Below, piece after piece: positions 23,142 to 33,265 of a stretch of DNA of 60,643 nucleotides. The notes below the pieces were generated by a model. That model saw nothing but the letters and a program-made list of their open reading frames with translations. It had not been told where the DNA came from and searched no databases. The stretch is taken from contig QCID01000008.1 of NCBI GenBank assembly GCA_003216895.1, positions 1-60,643 on the forward strand. The letters run 5' to 3'. How positions within the stretch are numbered: the stretch's first letter is position 1; each line of letters begins with the position of its first letter. This stretch comes from Prochlorococcus sp. AG-402-K04. GTDB lineage: Bacteria; Cyanobacteriota; Cyanobacteriia; PCC-6307; Cyanobiaceae. The translations under genes and the position numbers were made by a program.

Positions 23142-23882
23142 GTGGGAAATCTCTTTTTGAACATTTCTTCTATAAGTTTAATTTTCTCTGATTTAACTCG
23201 TCATGGCGAGCAGTTAATTAATAATGGGCTCAATAATCCAACCCCCCTAACAATTCTAATAGTTTTTACTGGAGGGCTTTTGACTAGTTTAGGGCCATGT
23301 TCGTTGTCACTTTTACCAATAACAGTTGCATATTTAGCTGGATTTAAAAATAACCAAAACCCTTTACAAAAGACGATTAGTTTCTGTAGCGGTATAGTTA
23401 TCTCACTAGTGGTATTGGGAAGTTTAAGCGGGTTTTTAGGGAAAATTTATGGTCAATTACCAGGTTTCTTTTCAATATTTATAAGTTTTCTAGCAATAAT
23501 TATGGGTCTAAACCTGCTTGGGATTCTTAAATTCTCACTTCCATCTGGTCCTGACCCTGAAATCTGGACAAATCAAGTACCTCCTGCATTCGCTCCAGTT
23601 TCAGCAGGTTTTGCTTTCGGATTAGCCTCTTCGCCTTGTACTACTCCTGTTCTTGCAGTTCTTCTCGCCTGGGTTGCCAAACAAGGGAACCCTCTAAGTG
23701 GCACAATTTTTCTTGGAAGTTTTGCGATTGGACAAATTGTTCCTTTGTTTGTAGCAGGTACTTTTGCCGCAAGTATTCCTAAATTATTGTCGTTACGACC
23801 TGTTGGGAAATGGGTTCCACCAATCAGTGGAGTGATTTTATTAACCATAGGTCTTATGAGCCTTCTTTCTTTTTGGATCTGA
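23142..23882 (+). CDS. ccdA: Cytochrome c biogenesis protein CcdA
   Basis: 246 residues with six membrane helices. CcdA carries reducing equivalents across the membrane to keep apocytochrome haem-binding cysteines reduced in the thylakoid lumen (system II). The redox cysteines are in TSLGPCSLSLLP and ASSPCTTPVLAV, one in each symmetric half. The start is a GTG at 23142. It is followed by ccs1 after 5 bases, forming the classic CcdA-Ccs1 pair that supplies c-type cytochromes to the photosynthetic chain. Confidence 0.95.
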   Translation: MGNLFLNISSISLIFSDLTRHGEQLINNGLNNPTPLTILIVFTGGLLTSLGPCSLSLLPITVAYLAGFKNNQNPLQKTISFCSGIVISLVVLGSLSGFLGKIYGQLPGFFSIFISFLAIIMGLNLLGILKFSLPSGPDPEIWTNQVPPAFAPVSAGFAFGLASSPCTTPVLAVLLAWVAKQGNPLSGTIFLGSFAIGQIVPLFVAGTFAASIPKLLSLRPVGKWVPPISGVILLTIGLMSLLSFWI

Positions 23883-23887
23883 AGCAG

Positions 23888-25168
23888 ATGAAAAAAATTA
23901 GCCAAGTTTTAAACTGGCTTTCTAGCTTAAAGATTGCAATATTACTATTACTATTAATAGCTATTTCATGCGCAGCTGGTACTTTAATACCACAACAAGA
24001 GTCAGATCAATTCTATTACGATAATTTTAATGATAATCCTTTTCTTGGAATAATTAATGGAAATATATTACTACTTTTTGAATTCAATCATGTCTATACA
24101 AGTTTTTGGTTTTTATTCTTACTAATATGGCTTGGTTTAGCTCTTGCAGTTTGTAGTTTAAGAAGACAATTACCCATACTAAAATCAGCATTAAACTGGA
24201 TAGATTATAAATCTCCTCGTCAAATAGCAAAACTTTCTATTGCTCAAACAATTGTGACTAATAATTACTCAGAAAGCTTAGAAAAAATAAAAATTAATTT
24301 AACTAAAACAGGATGGAATGTTAAAGAAACAGATGGAAGGATAGCTGCTCGCCAAGGAGTAATTGGCAGATTAGGACCTATATTAATCCATCTAGGTATG
24401 ATCTTATTAATGATAGGGGCAACCTACGGGTCATTAAATGGGAAAACAATAGAAAGATTTTTAGCCCCTGGCAGATCAATAGATTTATTAAATAATGATC
24501 AAGAGAAAGGGTTAACTATTGAATTAAAAAAGTTTCACATAGAAAGAGACCCACAAGGAAGAGCAGAGCAGTATAGATCTATAGTCGATGTTATTGAGCC
24601 AAATGGAAATAATCAATCAAAGGAAATCAGTGTAAATCATCCATTAAGATACAAAGGGCTAACATTATATCAAGCCGACTGGTCTTTAGCAGCAATAACT
24701 ATTCAAATTGACAATAGTCCGAAATTGCAAATCCCGATAGAACATATTCCTGATCTAGGTGAACAAGTTTGGGGGACAATTATTCCTACAAATAAAGATG
24801 GTAATGACCCTATTTTATTAACCGTAGATAGTGAGCTAGGACCAATTATTATTTATGACAGTGATGGTACATTACTTACAAAGTTAAGTAATAATAAGGA
24901 AGCAAAAGTTAAAGATCATTTAATAAAGATAATCAATATAATTCCAAGTAGTGGGTTACTTTTAAAGCATGACCCTGGAGTACCTCTTGTATATACAAGT
25001 TTTGCAATAATACTTATTGGAGGTTCACTTAGTATTATTTCCACTAAGAAAATATGGGTCTTATATGAAAAGGAAAAATCTATTATTTATATAGGTGGAT
25101 TAAGTAACAGAAATCTCTCTGGTCTTTCAAAAGAATTGCCAAAATTTATTAGTTTCTTAGAAAATTAG
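23888..25168 (+). CDS. ccs1: Cytochrome c biogenesis protein Ccs1 (ResB/CcsB family)
   Basis: 426 residues. Ccs1 is the lumen-facing partner in the system II haem ligation complex with CcsA. Three N-terminal membrane helices (~12-32 with [14 protein letters not shown], ~67-87 and ~150-175 with [20 protein letters not shown]) precede a large soluble lumenal domain (~180-370) containing [18 protein letters not shown], and a last helix lies near 375-395. I start at the ATG at 23888; a longer frame from 23810 would overlap ccdA. The 3' end overlaps the convergent queF by 12 bases. Confidence 0.94.
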   Translation: MKKISQVLNWLSSLKIAILLLLLIAISCAAGTLIPQQESDQFYYDNFNDNPFLGIINGNILLLFEFNHVYTSFWFLFLLIWLGLALAVCSLRRQLPILKSALNWIDYKSPRQIAKLSIAQTIVTNNYSESLEKIKINLTKTGWNVKETDGRIAARQGVIGRLGPILIHLGMILLMIGATYGSLNGKTIERFLAPGRSIDLLNNDQEKGLTIELKKFHIERDPQGRAEQYRSIVDVIEPNGNNQSKEISVNHPLRYKGLTLYQADWSLAAITIQIDNSPKLQIPIEHIPDLGEQVWGTIIPTNKDGNDPILLTVDSELGPIIIYDSDGTLLTKLSNNKEAKVKDHLIKIINIIPSSGLLLKHDPGVPLVYTSFAIILIGGSLSIISTKKIWVLYEKEKSIIYIGGLSNRNLSGLSKELPKFISFLEN

Positions 25169-25579
25169 CTCTAAATTTTTTCTTTTTCCATGACAGACTC
25201 TAATAATTGTATGAACATTACCTCTAGGATTAAAATCAGCTTCTAATTGAATCCACTTAGGATCAGAAACCTCAACAAAATCATCAATTATTTTATTCGT
25301 AACTTCTTCATGAGATATTTTCTTTTCTCGAAAGCTATTTAAATAAAGTTTAATTGCCTTTAATTCTATAACTTTAGTATTTGGTTGATATTTTATTCTT
25401 AAAGTTGCAAAATCAGGATAACCCGAAAAAGGACATTTACATGTGAATTCAGGGAAGTCTATTGAAATTTCATAATCTCTGTTAATGTTTGGATTTGGGA
25501 AACAAATTAAGCTCCCAGATTCTATTTCCCTTTCCCCATACATAATTTCTTCGTTGATGTCTTTTTTTTGTCTAATCAC
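25157..25579 (-). CDS. queF: NADPH-dependent 7-cyano-7-deazaguanine (preQ0) reductase
   Basis: 140 residues, the short (YkvM-like) QueF type. It reduces preQ0 to preQ1 on the route to queuosine in tRNA. The catalytic cysteine is in [16 protein letters not shown], the substrate-contacting stretch [14 protein letters not shown] follows, and [10 protein letters not shown] lies near the end, all QueF signatures. The start may be the GTG at 25579 or the ATG at 25543 (MYGERE...). No other queuosine gene is adjacent. Confidence 0.93.
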   Translation of the reverse strand: MIRQKKDINEEIMYGEREIESGSLICFPNPNINRDYEISIDFPEFTCKCPFSGYPDFATLRIKYQPNTKVIELKAIKLYLNSFREKKISHEEVTNKIIDDFVEVSDPKWIQLEADFNPRGNVHTIIRVCHGKRKNLELIF

Positions 25580-25690
25580 ATTTTAATAGCATTTAAAACT
25601 CACACTATATAAAAGCTTGATTAAAAATTCATACTTTCAATAAAATCTTCTAATGAAAAAACAGTGAAATAATACCAAAAAGCTTAATTT

Positions 25691-25704
25691 GTATAATTGG
25701 GTAC
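25691..25704 (+). promoter_or_regulatory. NtcA-binding-site-like motif upstream of the glnB unit
   Basis: A perfect GTA-N8-TAC (GTA 25691-25693, TAC 25702-25704) matches the consensus for NtcA, the global nitrogen regulator of cyanobacteria. It stands 49 bases ahead of the 75-residue gene and 316 ahead of glnB. No clean -10 hexamer stands at the usual 22-23 base spacing, though TAATGG and TATAAC lie nearby at 25729 and 25736. glnB is a known NtcA target in several cyanobacteria. Confidence 0.5.
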
Positions 25705-25753
25705 AAAACTAATCATCGTTATCCCCCCTAATGGATATAACTAATGGTTTTAT

Positions 25754-25981
25754 ATGGACATCAGACTTTCTGATCAAAGAAATGGAACTCAAATAGAACC
25801 AAGAAGTGTTCATGGAATCCTTTGGCTACAAACTCATTTTGAATCCGACCATTGGGAATCAATAAGTAATGGTCTAGTGATAATTCCTACAAAGGATTCA
25901 GAAATGCTTTCTAATGATGCACAAAAGGCTGGTCTAAATATAAATTTCATCAATTCTCTTACTCAAATAGACAAAATCTGA
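25754..25981 (+). CDS. Small conserved hypothetical protein upstream of glnB (75 aa)
   Basis: 75 residues, no signal or membrane helix. It starts MDIRLSDQRNGTQIEPRSVH, includes LWLQTHFESDHWESI and ends with an alternating helix/strand pattern, consistent with a small globular protein. I do not recognise a family. It is preceded by an NtcA-like site and followed 39 bases later by glnB on the same strand, so it is likely co-transcribed with PII and may share nitrogen control. Clear ATG, and AT bias similar to neighbours. Confidence 0.65.
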   Translation: MDIRLSDQRNGTQIEPRSVHGILWLQTHFESDHWESISNGLVIIPTKDSEMLSNDAQKAGLNINFINSLTQIDKI

Positions 25982-26014
25982 TAAAAAGTATCTAAGATTC
26001 TTTGAGTTACTTAA

Positions 26015-26359
<345 letters not shown>

Positions 26360-26369
26360 AAGCAAATAA

Positions 26370-27170
26370 TTAAACGCATAAAATATTTAATAATTTTTCG
26401 ATTTCAATATTTCCTTCAGCTTCATCACCCATCCAAAGTAGATATTCTTGATTACCAGCAGGACCCTTTAAAGGTGATGCAATTAGGCCTTTTGGGTGCC
26501 ATCCATATTTTTTAGATTCGTTTGCTACACCCTCAATAGCCTCAGCGTGCAGCGACTGATCACGAACCACTCCCCCCTTACCTACTTTTCCTTTGCCAAC
26601 CTCAAATTGAGGTTTAACTAATACAAGCAACTCAGATCGGTTAGCTTGAAGGAGAGATCTAATACTAGGTAAAACAATTTTAAGAGAGATAAAAGATAAG
26701 TCTGCAACTGCGAAGTCTGGTATTGGGTCTCCATCATTAAAGAATTTTTCAGGAGTTAAATGCCTAATATTAGTGCGTTCCCAAAGAACCACTCTTGGAT
26801 CATTTCTGATACTCCATGCAGTTTGACCATACCCAACATCAACTCCATACACCTTTGCCGCTCCTAACTGCAAAAGACAATCTGTAAAACCACCAGTTGA
26901 AATCCCAGCATCTAAACACACCCTATTCTTAATATCTAGAGGAAATTGATTAAACGCTTCAGCCAACTTATCACCTCCTCTGGATACATATCTCAATGGC
27001 TGAGTAACTTCTATCTCAAGATCTTTTAGAACTTCTTGTCCTGGCTTATCTAAGATTTGACCATTAATTGCTTTAACTTTGCCAGCTCTAATAAGTATCT
27101 GAGCCTCTTTACGTGATTTCACTAAACCTTTAGTCAGCAAGTGAAGATCTAATCGCGATTTTTTTGTCAT
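26370..27170 (-). CDS. tlyA: TlyA family rRNA (cytidine-2'-O)-methyltransferase / hemolysin A-like
   Basis: 266 residues from the ATG at 27170 (an upstream in-frame ATG at 27236 would add 22 poorly coding residues). An N-terminal S4 RNA-binding domain (RLDLHLLTKGLVKSRKEAQI, ~5-60) precedes an FtsJ-like methyltransferase domain with SAM motif VCLDAGISTGGFTDCLLQLG (~85-104), FAVADLSFISLK and LVLVKPQFEVGK. Homologs methylate ribosomal RNA; some are called hemolysins, probably incorrectly for this group. The exact target nucleotide cannot be read from sequence. Confidence 0.88.
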   Translation of the reverse strand: MTKKSRLDLHLLTKGLVKSRKEAQILIRAGKVKAINGQILDKPGQEVLKDLEIEVTQPLRYVSRGGDKLAEAFNQFPLDIKNRVCLDAGISTGGFTDCLLQLGAAKVYGVDVGYGQTAWSIRNDPRVVLWERTNIRHLTPEKFFNDGDPIPDFAVADLSFISLKIVLPSIRSLLQANRSELLVLVKPQFEVGKGKVGKGGVVRDQSLHAEAIEGVANESKKYGWHPKGLIASPLKGPAGNQEYLLWMGDEAEGNIEIEKLLNILCV

Positions 27171-27265
27171 TTGTTTACAAAAACAAACAGGAAACGGAAC
27201 AAAAACCGCAGAACTAGTGTTTATTCTCTTTTTCAATAGAGAATCTAGTCAACTGACCTAAGGTT

Positions 27266-27526
27266 TTGTCTAAAAAGCTCAGTCACCCAAGCAATGAAAA
27301 TGAGCTATCTAGCCATGGTTATTTTCATCTAACCTCAAAAAAACAAACTGGAGAAGTGCTTGAACTTCTGCCTCCAGGAAGTTTTGCAATATTTGCAAAT
27401 CAACCGAATGATTTGCCTCCCTTTCAAGTAATTGATTGCAAAGGAGGACGATGCAGAGTAAGGCAGCAGGCTTGGGGAAGATATGTCCATTGGGAAGTAG
27501 AACACAATAGACTCAAGTCAGCTTGA
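27266..27526 (+). CDS. Conserved hypothetical protein (86 aa)
   Basis: 86 residues. The C-terminal part contains FQVIDCKGGRCRVRQQAWGR, an aromatic and basic segment that looks conserved, and the middle has VLELLPPGSFAIFANQPND. The N-terminal ~15 residues are polar. There is no recognised domain; a small basic beta-rich fold is plausible, perhaps nucleic-acid binding. The only available start is a TTG at 27266 with a weak AAGG a few bases ahead. It lies 43 bases before purB on the same strand and 95 bases from the divergent tlyA start. Confidence 0.65.
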   Translation: MSKKLSHPSNENELSSHGYFHLTSKKQTGEVLELLPPGSFAIFANQPNDLPPFQVIDCKGGRCRVRQQAWGRYVHWEVEHNRLKSA

Positions 27527-27569
27527 CCTTGACGACCTAAATTAAAGTAACCTGTAGTTTTGTAGCAGT

Positions 27570-28865
27570 TTGATTGAGCGTTACACAAACCCAGAGATGG
27601 GAAATATTTGGTCTGATCAAGCCAAATACCAAACATGGCTTGATGTTGAAATTGCGGCATGTGAGGCTAATTGCAAATTGGGGAAAATCCCCACTAAAGC
27701 AATGGAAACTATTCGATCAAAGGCAAATTTCAACCCAGAACGCATCCTCGAAATAGAAGAAGAAGTTCGCCATGATGTAATTGCTTTTTTGACTAATGTA
27801 AATGAATATGTTGGGGATGCTGGCCGTTACATACACGTTGGTATGACCAGTAGCGATGTCCTCGATACTGGTCTTGCACTTCAATTAAAGTCATCAGTCA
27901 AGCTTTTAAGAAAAGAGCTTTTATTACTTGAAAAAGCAATTAGAGATTTAGCAAGGCAGCATAAGAAAACCGTAATGATTGGTCGCTCTCATGCAATTCA
28001 TGGAGAACCTATTACATTTGGATTTAAGTTAGCAGGATGGCTTGCTGAAACTCTCAGAAACAAAGATAGGCTAAACAGTCTCGAGAAAGACATCTCGGTT
28101 GGTCAAATTAGCGGGGCCATGGGTACTTATGCCAACACTGATCCAGAAATAGAGCGAATAACTTGCACACTTTTAGGGCTTGAGTGTGATGCTGCTAGCA
28201 CTCAAGTTATCTCAAGAGATAGGCATGCTAATTATGTGCAGATTCTGGCTTTGATTGGATCTTCACTAGATCGTTTTTCCACAGAAATTAGAAACCTTCA
28301 AAGAACGGATGTTCTTGAAGTAGAGGAAAACTTTGCTAAAGGCCAAAAAGGAAGCTCTGCAATGCCACATAAAAGAAATCCCATTCGAAGTGAGAGAGTC
28401 AGTGGTCTTTCAAGAGTTTTAAGAAGTTATGTAATTGCAGCTCTTGAGAATGTAGCTCTATGGCATGAAAGAGACATTAGCCACAGCTCCAATGAAAGAT
28501 TAATGCTTCCAGACACATCTATTACTCTTCATTTTATGATCACAGAAATGACTGCAATAATTAAAGGTCTTGGAGTTTATCCAAATAATATGCTGAAAAA
28601 TTTGAACATTTATGGAGGAGTAGTTTTTAGTCAAAGAGTTCTTTTAGCTTTAGTTGAGAATGGAATGAGTCGGGAAGATTCATATCGACTAGTACAAAAG
28701 AATGCTCATTCCGCCTGGAATCAAAACGAAGGAAATTTCAGAAAAAACCTTGAGAATGATCCTGAAGTCATGCATAGTCTCTCAACAGAAAAGCTTTCTG
28801 ACTGTTTCTCAACCGAATTACATCAATCCAATTTGAGAATTATTTGGGAAAGACTGGGCATATAA
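27570..28865 (+). CDS. purB: Adenylosuccinate lyase
   Basis: 431 residues. It splits fumarate from SAICAR and from adenylosuccinate in purine synthesis. The start is a TTG giving the canonical MIERYTNPEMGNIW. The conserved regions are HVGMTSSDVLDTGL, MIGRSHAIHGEPITFG (catalytic His) and the signature KGSSAMPHKRNPIRSE around residue 262. The fumarate it releases is the substrate of the neighbouring fumC, although the genes are 136 bases apart and coupling is uncertain. Confidence 0.97.
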   Translation: MIERYTNPEMGNIWSDQAKYQTWLDVEIAACEANCKLGKIPTKAMETIRSKANFNPERILEIEEEVRHDVIAFLTNVNEYVGDAGRYIHVGMTSSDVLDTGLALQLKSSVKLLRKELLLLEKAIRDLARQHKKTVMIGRSHAIHGEPITFGFKLAGWLAETLRNKDRLNSLEKDISVGQISGAMGTYANTDPEIERITCTLLGLECDAASTQVISRDRHANYVQILALIGSSLDRFSTEIRNLQRTDVLEVEENFAKGQKGSSAMPHKRNPIRSERVSGLSRVLRSYVIAALENVALWHERDISHSSNERLMLPDTSITLHFMITEMTAIIKGLGVYPNNMLKNLNIYGGVVFSQRVLLALVENGMSREDSYRLVQKNAHSAWNQNEGNFRKNLENDPEVMHSLSTEKLSDCFSTELHQSNLRIIWERLGI

Positions 28866-29001
28866 CTTAAAAAGCTGGATGAATTAATATCAGTAAATAG
28901 ACTCTCAAAAGGGAATATAAATAGATTCAACTAAAATACATAGTTATAAGTTTCTATTCACTAGGAAACTTAAAATTTTCAACCCAAGATCAATTTCCAA
29001 T

Positions 29002-30387
29002 ATGAAACGACTTGAGAAAGATAGCCTAGGTTCGATTGATGTTCCAAAGGATGCGCTATGGGGAGCTCAGACACAACGATCAATATTAAATTTCGCTATT
29101 GGAGATGAAGTCATACCACTCGAGATTATTCATGCAATTGCCAAAATAAAAGCCTCTGCTGCTGAAGTGAATAATCATCTGGGCCTAATAAATACAGAAA
29201 CTACTAAATTTATTACCGAAGCAAGTTTAGAGATTATTGAAGGAAAACATAATGATCAATTCCCTGTGAAAGTTTGGCAAACAGGCAGTGGTACTCAAAC
29301 CAATATGAACGTCAATGAGGTGATTTGCAATATAGCTTCAAAACGTTTAAATAATCCGTTAGGCAGTCATGATCCAATACATCCAAATGATCATGTCAAT
29401 TGCTCTCAATCAACAAACGATGTTTTTCCAGCTGCAATCCAAATAGCCACAATAGTCACCTTAAAAGACACATTAATACCTGAATTAAAAAAGCTCATAA
29501 ATGAATTACATCAAAAAAGAAAAGAATGGAAAGATATAATAAAAATAGGACGTACTCATCTTCAAGATGCAGTACCTCTAACTCTTGGACAAGAAGTCTC
29601 TGCTTGGGCTGCGCAATTAGAGAATGCTTTGGCACGCATTGAAATCAATATCGAGGAACTTTATTCTCTTCCTCTTGGAGGAACCGCAATTGGAACTGGC
29701 CTTAATACTCCAATGAATTTCGATAATTTGATTGCTCTTGATATTGCTAGAAAAACAAATTTACCTTTTAAGACTGCAACTAATAAATTTGCCATTATGG
29801 CTAGTCATGATGGGCTTGTAAATATAATGTCTCAACTAAAGTTATTAGCCGTAACTTTTCTCAAAATTGTTAATGATCTTCGACTTTTATCTTGTGGGCC
29901 TCGAGCTGGACTATCAGAGCTACAGCTACCAGCCAATGAACCTGGAAGCTCAATAATGCCAGGGAAGATTAATCCTACTCAATGCGAAGCGATGGCAATG
30001 GTGTGTACGCAAATAATTGGTATGGATACCTCGGTCTCAATTGCAGGCAGTGGAGGACATCTACAAATGAATGTTTATAAACCTCTTATTGGCTATAACA
30101 TTTTAAAAAGTATCAACCTTATTCAAACTGCATGTAAGAGTTGCAGAGAAAATATGATTGAAGGTATTCAACCCAATAAAGAGAAGATCAAAGAATATCT
30201 AGACAATTCTTTGATGTTGGTAACTGCATTAGCACCATCAATCGGATACGAAAAAGCTAGTAAAATTGCCCAATTAGCCCATGAAAAGAATTTAAGTCTA
30301 AGACAAGCATCAAATCAATTAAATTATATTAATCAGGAAGAATTTGATAATCTTACTAATCCGAAATCTATGATTGGAGGTGATTAA
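29002..30387 (+). CDS. fumC: Fumarate hydratase class II
   Basis: 461 residues, the iron-independent fumarase. It interconverts fumarate and malate. TGSGTQTNMNVNEVI, DHVNCSQSTNDVFPAA, KIGRTHLQDAVPLTLGQEVS and the superfamily signature GSSIMPGKINPTQCEA (about residues 314-329) are all present. Class II was preferred over the homologous aspartase by these motifs and by general occurrence in picocyanobacteria. It converges on the helicase gene with 12 bases between; a small perfect stem (TAGATT/AATCTA, 30382-30397) sits there and may end both transcripts. Confidence 0.96.
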   Translation: MKRLEKDSLGSIDVPKDALWGAQTQRSILNFAIGDEVIPLEIIHAIAKIKASAAEVNNHLGLINTETTKFITEASLEIIEGKHNDQFPVKVWQTGSGTQTNMNVNEVICNIASKRLNNPLGSHDPIHPNDHVNCSQSTNDVFPAAIQIATIVTLKDTLIPELKKLINELHQKRKEWKDIIKIGRTHLQDAVPLTLGQEVSAWAAQLENALARIEINIEELYSLPLGGTAIGTGLNTPMNFDNLIALDIARKTNLPFKTATNKFAIMASHDGLVNIMSQLKLLAVTFLKIVNDLRLLSCGPRAGLSELQLPANEPGSSIMPGKINPTQCEAMAMVCTQIIGMDTSVSIAGSGGHLQMNVYKPLIGYNILKSINLIQTACKSCRENMIEGIQPNKEKIKEYLDNSLMLVTALAPSIGYEKASKIAQLAHEKNLSLRQASNQLNYINQEEFDNLTNPKSMIGGD

Positions 30388-30399
30388 AAAATAGATTTT

Positions 30400-33183
30400 T
30401 CAATCTAGATTATGTCTTTCAGTAGCTGGATTAATAAGTTCATAATTTTTTTCTTTTGTTTGATTAAGATCTTCAGCTTCACAAACTGGAAATCTGTCCA
30501 TTAGTTTCATTGCTGCCTTAGCATTATTTCTCAGTTGCCTACTCACTGACTCGCAATAGGGAATCTGCGACAGTAAATCATTTGTTCTTCTTAAAATTCT
30601 TACGACATCCCCCTCATCCAAGGAAGTATTGGAAATCAAATCCGTCCAAGTACTTCCTCTAGCCCAGGCTTCTACTAAACCCATTAATTCTGAACTCCAT
30701 AGGATTGGGACTTCTATGCCAAATCGTTCTTGAACTCTAAACAATTCTCTTCGAATATTTGATAAATCATTAAACGCTTCATCTGCAACTGCACTAGGAA
30801 TAAATCCAGACCATAAATCAGGACGATTTACTTCAGTAACAATTGACTGACTAACACCAGCTAATTCTACTGGTGTTAGTTCATCTAGATGTCCACTCAT
30901 CAAAACCAATCCTAACCATAACTCATTTTCACCTCTTAAAGATCCAATACCTCTACCGATTTCAGTTGGATTTAAATCGTCCAAGCATCCGAAGTGGTTT
31001 AGTACTTTAATTAATGACAAGAAAGTTTCCCAGTGACGATTAGACCTATCGTAAAGCATCTGCTCACGTTCATTTATTTCAATACCTAGTTCGTCCATTT
31101 TTCGTCTATGCTTCTTTAATTTTTTTTTATCACCCCATTGATGTGCTGGCTGAATCATTAATTCATCCTCCAGAGATTTAACTAATTTAGCTTGAGATAA
31201 AACTTCACTAGCAAGATCATATTGAGCCGTTCTCATATCATTTTTCTGAGCCAACTTTGAAATTACTGAAGCTGTTTCATTACTTAGTGAATCACCATGA
31301 TATATTTCACCAAGTCTACTAAATTTAGGAGTTATAAGATGTGATACGTCTAAGCAAGTCAATTCAGCATGAAGACTAACAACTTCTTTACAAGCAATAA
31401 GTATCCAAATATTTTCATCTGATAAGCATAACAATTGAGATTGCTTATCTCCTTTTTGTATCTTTTGAACAATTACAGCAGGTGTAACTTTTCCTCTTAA
31501 CTGTGATGTCTTCAGACTTATGAGGGTTCCATTATTTGCAAATTCTAAGGCTAAGATCAATTCATTAGATAAGGTTTCTGCCGATTGTTTTTGGAGAATT
31601 TTTAATAGTCTTCTTTCTTCCTTTAGATGACTTTTTATTTTCTCATATTTTTCAAAATCTGACCATGGTATGTCTTCTGAAAAAGTTTTATACTCTTTAA
31701 ACTCCTCTTTTAATCTAGATAACTCTTCTTCTTCTTCAAGTAAATCCAAGCTCGCTAGGTATCTACTAAAGCTTCTTTCTATCAATTCTTTTGATTTGTC
31801 TAAGTCATAACGCTGTAATAGATTCAGTACCATGCCATAGCTGGGTGTGAATTGACTAATCAGTGGATCAGCTGGGCTGGTAGCTAATTGACCAGCTTCT
31901 CGAACGCCTTCGAATCGAGTTTGTACAGTGACCACATAGCCTCTAGAATCAAGACCTCTTCTTCCGGCCCTACCAGCCATTTGCAAGAATTCACTCCCCA
32001 TTAATTGACGATGCCCATTATCTGATCTCTTCGACAAAGTAGATATAATCGTGCTTCTCGCCGGCATATTAATTCCGGCAGCTAAGGTTTCAGTTGCAAA
32101 AACAACCTTTATCAATCCTTCTTGAAATAATTCCTCAATTAACTCCTTCCAGGCGGGAAGAACTCCTGCATGATGAGATGCGATTCCATTAAATAAAGCT
32201 TTTATATGTAAATCATCTCTCAAACCTTCTGAATTTAAAATTGTATATTTTTTAAACCGATCTTGAATTAATTTTCTTTCTTCTTGGTTCACTAAAGAAG
32301 AGCTAGCTATTGTTTTCACAGCCTTGTCACAACCACGACGACTAAATATGAAATAAATAGCGGGTAACATATTTCTTTCTGCTAACTTCGATATCACAAA
32401 GCCCAGTGAAGGAGAGTCAGGTTGACTAGGCCTGGATAAGCGACCTCTCTTCTTATGTGATTTTGTTGGGCGCCAAATCTTACAGTTTGGATGTAATCCA
32501 TTTCCTTTTTCATTGAGTAATGGATGAAGTCCTTTAGCACTACAAAAATTGAATTCCAGAGGAACTGGTCTTAAATCACTAGATATCAAATCTGTGGGTC
32601 CATGAACTTGCTCAATCCAATCAGTTAATTGACCTGCATTAGCAACGGTTGCCGATAGAGCAACGAACTGAACGGATTTAGGACAATGAATAATTGATTC
32701 CTCCCACACGGTCCCTCTATGAGCATCATTCATGTAATGACATTCATCAAGAACAACAGTCTCTATATCAAGTAGAGGGTCATCATTTCTATCTGCTGCT
32801 GCATAAAGCATATTTCTAAAAATTTCAGTAGTCATAACAAGAATTGAAGCCTGTCTATTCAGGCTTAAATCACCTGTTAAAAGACCCACATTGCTTGAAC
32901 CAAATTGATTCCTAAAGTCTCTTAGCTTTTGGTTAGATAAAGCTTTTAAGGGGGTTGTATAAAACACCTTATTTCCATGAGAAATAGCTCTATAAATTGC
33001 ATACTCTCCTATTAATGTTTTTCCTGATCCTGTAGGAGCACTAACAACTACAGAATGCCCTTGATTGAGTGAGTCAATTGCTTTAAGTTGAAACTCATCC
33101 AATGTAAAAGGAAAGATTTCCTTTGGATTTAAATTGTTTTGGAGGATTTCGTTCTCAGACGTTTCTCTTTCGGATGAAGTCAT
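30400..33183 (-). CDS. Ski2/Dob1-like superfamily II RNA helicase
   Basis: 927 residues. The helicase core has a Q-like F-x-L-D-x-FQ segment (~27-33), Walker A PTGSGKT at 50-56, LDECHYMND (DEVH-box variant DECH), SATVANAGQLTDWI, and motif VI QMAGRAGRRGLDSRG. Long helical regions follow and the C-terminal ~170 residues form a DSHCT domain with EVNRPDLWSG-like segments. Eukaryotic relatives feed the exosome; the plant plastid ISE2 belongs here. Bacterial function is likely RNA unwinding for decay or ribosome maturation, which is inference. It is divergent from bioF. Confidence 0.9.
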   Translation of the reverse strand: MTSSERETSENEILQNNLNPKEIFPFTLDEFQLKAIDSLNQGHSVVVSAPTGSGKTLIGEYAIYRAISHGNKVFYTTPLKALSNQKLRDFRNQFGSSNVGLLTGDLSLNRQASILVMTTEIFRNMLYAAADRNDDPLLDIETVVLDECHYMNDAHRGTVWEESIIHCPKSVQFVALSATVANAGQLTDWIEQVHGPTDLISSDLRPVPLEFNFCSAKGLHPLLNEKGNGLHPNCKIWRPTKSHKKRGRLSRPSQPDSPSLGFVISKLAERNMLPAIYFIFSRRGCDKAVKTIASSSLVNQEERKLIQDRFKKYTILNSEGLRDDLHIKALFNGIASHHAGVLPAWKELIEELFQEGLIKVVFATETLAAGINMPARSTIISTLSKRSDNGHRQLMGSEFLQMAGRAGRRGLDSRGYVVTVQTRFEGVREAGQLATSPADPLISQFTPSYGMVLNLLQRYDLDKSKELIERSFSRYLASLDLLEEEEELSRLKEEFKEYKTFSEDIPWSDFEKYEKIKSHLKEERRLLKILQKQSAETLSNELILALEFANNGTLISLKTSQLRGKVTPAVIVQKIQKGDKQSQLLCLSDENIWILIACKEVVSLHAELTCLDVSHLITPKFSRLGEIYHGDSLSNETASVISKLAQKNDMRTAQYDLASEVLSQAKLVKSLEDELMIQPAHQWGDKKKLKKHRRKMDELGIEINEREQMLYDRSNRHWETFLSLIKVLNHFGCLDDLNPTEIGRGIGSLRGENELWLGLVLMSGHLDELTPVELAGVSQSIVTEVNRPDLWSGFIPSAVADEAFNDLSNIRRELFRVQERFGIEVPILWSSELMGLVEAWARGSTWTDLISNTSLDEGDVVRILRRTNDLLSQIPYCESVSRQLRNNAKAAMKLMDRFPVCEAEDLNQTKEKNYELINPATERHNLD

Positions 33184-33265
33184 TGCTAAATCCTAGGGGA
33201 TTATTCTATGACCACATGATTTTTGACGTGGATACATAATAAAATCAAGAAAACAAACTAACGAT

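Noticed and set aside
23810-23887. Longer N-terminus for ccs1 starting inside ccdA
   Set aside because: The extra 26 residues overlap ccdA and do not resemble Ccs1; the ATG at 23888 gives the usual MKK... start before the first helix.
27171-27236. 22-residue N-terminal extension of the TlyA-type protein
   Set aside because: The S4 domain starts directly after the ATG at 27170; the extension has no similarity to the family.
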